This document shows positions 63,392-64,000 of a stretch of 64,000 bases of DNA, in pieces. A model generated the notes under the pieces. It was not told where the DNA came from, searched no databases, and was given only the letters and a program-made list of their open reading frames with translations. A program made the position numbers and the translations under genes. This DNA comes from Paenibacillus sp. V4I3 (GTDB lineage: Bacteria; Bacillota; Bacilli; Paenibacillales; NBRC-103111): the NCBI RefSeq assembly GCF_030817215.1, contig NZ_JAUSZA010000001.1, forward strand, positions 3,942,501-4,006,500, written 5' to 3'. Each line of letters begins with the position of its first letter. The first letter of the stretch is position 1.

Positions 63392-63868
63392 ATGCCAACT
63401 ATACGACAGAAGTTACTTATTCATGCACCTATCGAGGTGTGTTTTGATTTGGCAAGAAGTATAGATATCCATGCGGAATCAACCTCCCATACGAAGGAGA
63501 GAGCGATAACAGGTAGGACACAGGGGCTGATTGAGCGTGGAGAAACAGTGACTTGGGAAGCTTATCATTTAGGTATTAAGCAGCAATTGACTGCCCAGAT
63601 TACTGAGATGGATAAGCCGCATTACTTTGTAGATGAAATGGTAAGAGGGGCATTCAAGCGATTTCGTCATACACATGAGTTTGTAACTGTAGAGCAAGGC
63701 ACTTTGATGGTGGATACGTTCGATTACACCTCACCTTTTGGAGGATTGGGGAAGCTTGTTGATCACTTGTTTTTAGCAAAATATATGACTCAGTTTCTTG
63801 AAAAGCGTAATAACTATGTGAAGAAGGTTGCTGAAGAGATAGCCCAGTCTATCAGGTCTGCTAGGTAA
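63392..63868 (+). CDS. SRPBCC-family protein
   Basis: A 158-residue protein of the START/SRPBCC fold (RQKLLIHAPIEVCFDLARSIDIHAEST opening, and ending in a long helix FLEKRNNYVKKVAEEI). The fold holds hydrophobic ligands. The ATG at 63392 follows GAGGAG; the gene overlaps the end region of the MBL gene unit by a few bases of its leader and is likely cotranscribed. Confidence 0.85.
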   Translation: MPTIRQKLLIHAPIEVCFDLARSIDIHAESTSHTKERAITGRTQGLIERGETVTWEAYHLGIKQQLTAQITEMDKPHYFVDEMVRGAFKRFRHTHEFVTVEQGTLMVDTFDYTSPFGGLGKLVDHLFLAKYMTQFLEKRNNYVKKVAEEIAQSIRSAR

Positions 63869-63946
63869 GAACTGGATACTAAGACTCCCACATGGTATTA
63901 TGGATAAGGCTGGTAGATCGAAGTGATCAGGAGAGAAGAAGAATCT

Positions 63947-64000
63947 ATGGTTGAACAAAAAAGTGAACGAAAATTTCATTTTCTGGGTGTACTGCTTGGT
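63947..64000 (+). CDS. Partial gene at the window end
   Basis: An ATG with AGGAGAG ten bases upstream opens a frame (VEQKSERKFHFLGVLLG) that runs off the window. Only 18 codons are visible, ending in a hydrophobic stretch; the product cannot be named. Confidence 0.5.
   Translation, partial: MVEQKSERKFHFLGVLLG

Overview
The window reads as chromosomal DNA of an endospore-forming Bacillota of the Paenibacillus type. Evidence: a complete spoIIIAA-AH operon, spoIVB, spo0A, a T-box leader in front of metG, strong AGGAGG ribosome sites, many TTG/GTG starts, and a gene order (mntR, patatin gene, yqhP, yqhQ, yqhR, aroQ, yqhT, efp, lysC, yqhV, spoIIIA, accBC, asp23, amaP, nusB, folD, xseAB, ispA, dxs, tlyA, argR, recN, spoIVB, spo0A) that follows the Bacillus subtilis yqh-spo0A block.

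Layout. 0-12 kb: metabolic and surface genes (orphan histidine kinase, CPBP protease, aldose epimerase, YmaF-like protein, LtaS-type phosphoglycerol transferase, MFS exporter, DsbA/FrnE-like oxidoreductase, AraC regulator divergent from a GH42 beta-galactosidase) and a transposase scrap. 12-18.7 kb: yidD, T-box plus metG, a small lipoprotein, a zinc uptake operon (znuA-C-B) with a Zur-like half-site, and ccdA. 18.9-28 kb: mntR and the yqh genes, efp, lysC with an internal start for a beta subunit, and a comA-comB sulfolactate pair. 28-34 kb: yqhV and spoIIIA, which builds the mother cell-forespore channel. 34-48 kb: fatty acid, envelope-stress, folate, DNA-repair and isoprenoid genes, then argR, recN and spoIVB.

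49.9-61.6 kb: about 11.5 kb of AT-rich accessory DNA sits exactly at the 3' end of spo0A. The last part of spo0A and 29 bp beyond it (128 bp) are repeated at the far side, so this looks like a site-specifically integrated island. It has a truncated tyrosine-recombinase gene next to the left repeat and repeated motifs near both ends. It carries a membrane-anchored Mrr-like nuclease plus OLD-family nuclease pair, an HNH-like gene, a uracil-DNA-glycosylase-like gene with a small partner, enzymes of small-molecule type, and many decayed genes. Beyond it lies what is probably the original neighbour of spo0A, a small HTH gene, then a YjcZ-like micro-gene and an MBL hydrolase.

Several genes are broken as read: spo0A has an in-frame TAG at codon 36, and tlyA, a HAD-like gene, an RNase H-like gene and the partner of the HNH-like gene carry single frameshifts. 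Either the strain has lost sporulation and the island is decaying, or the assembly holds scattered single-base errors; raw reads would decide.
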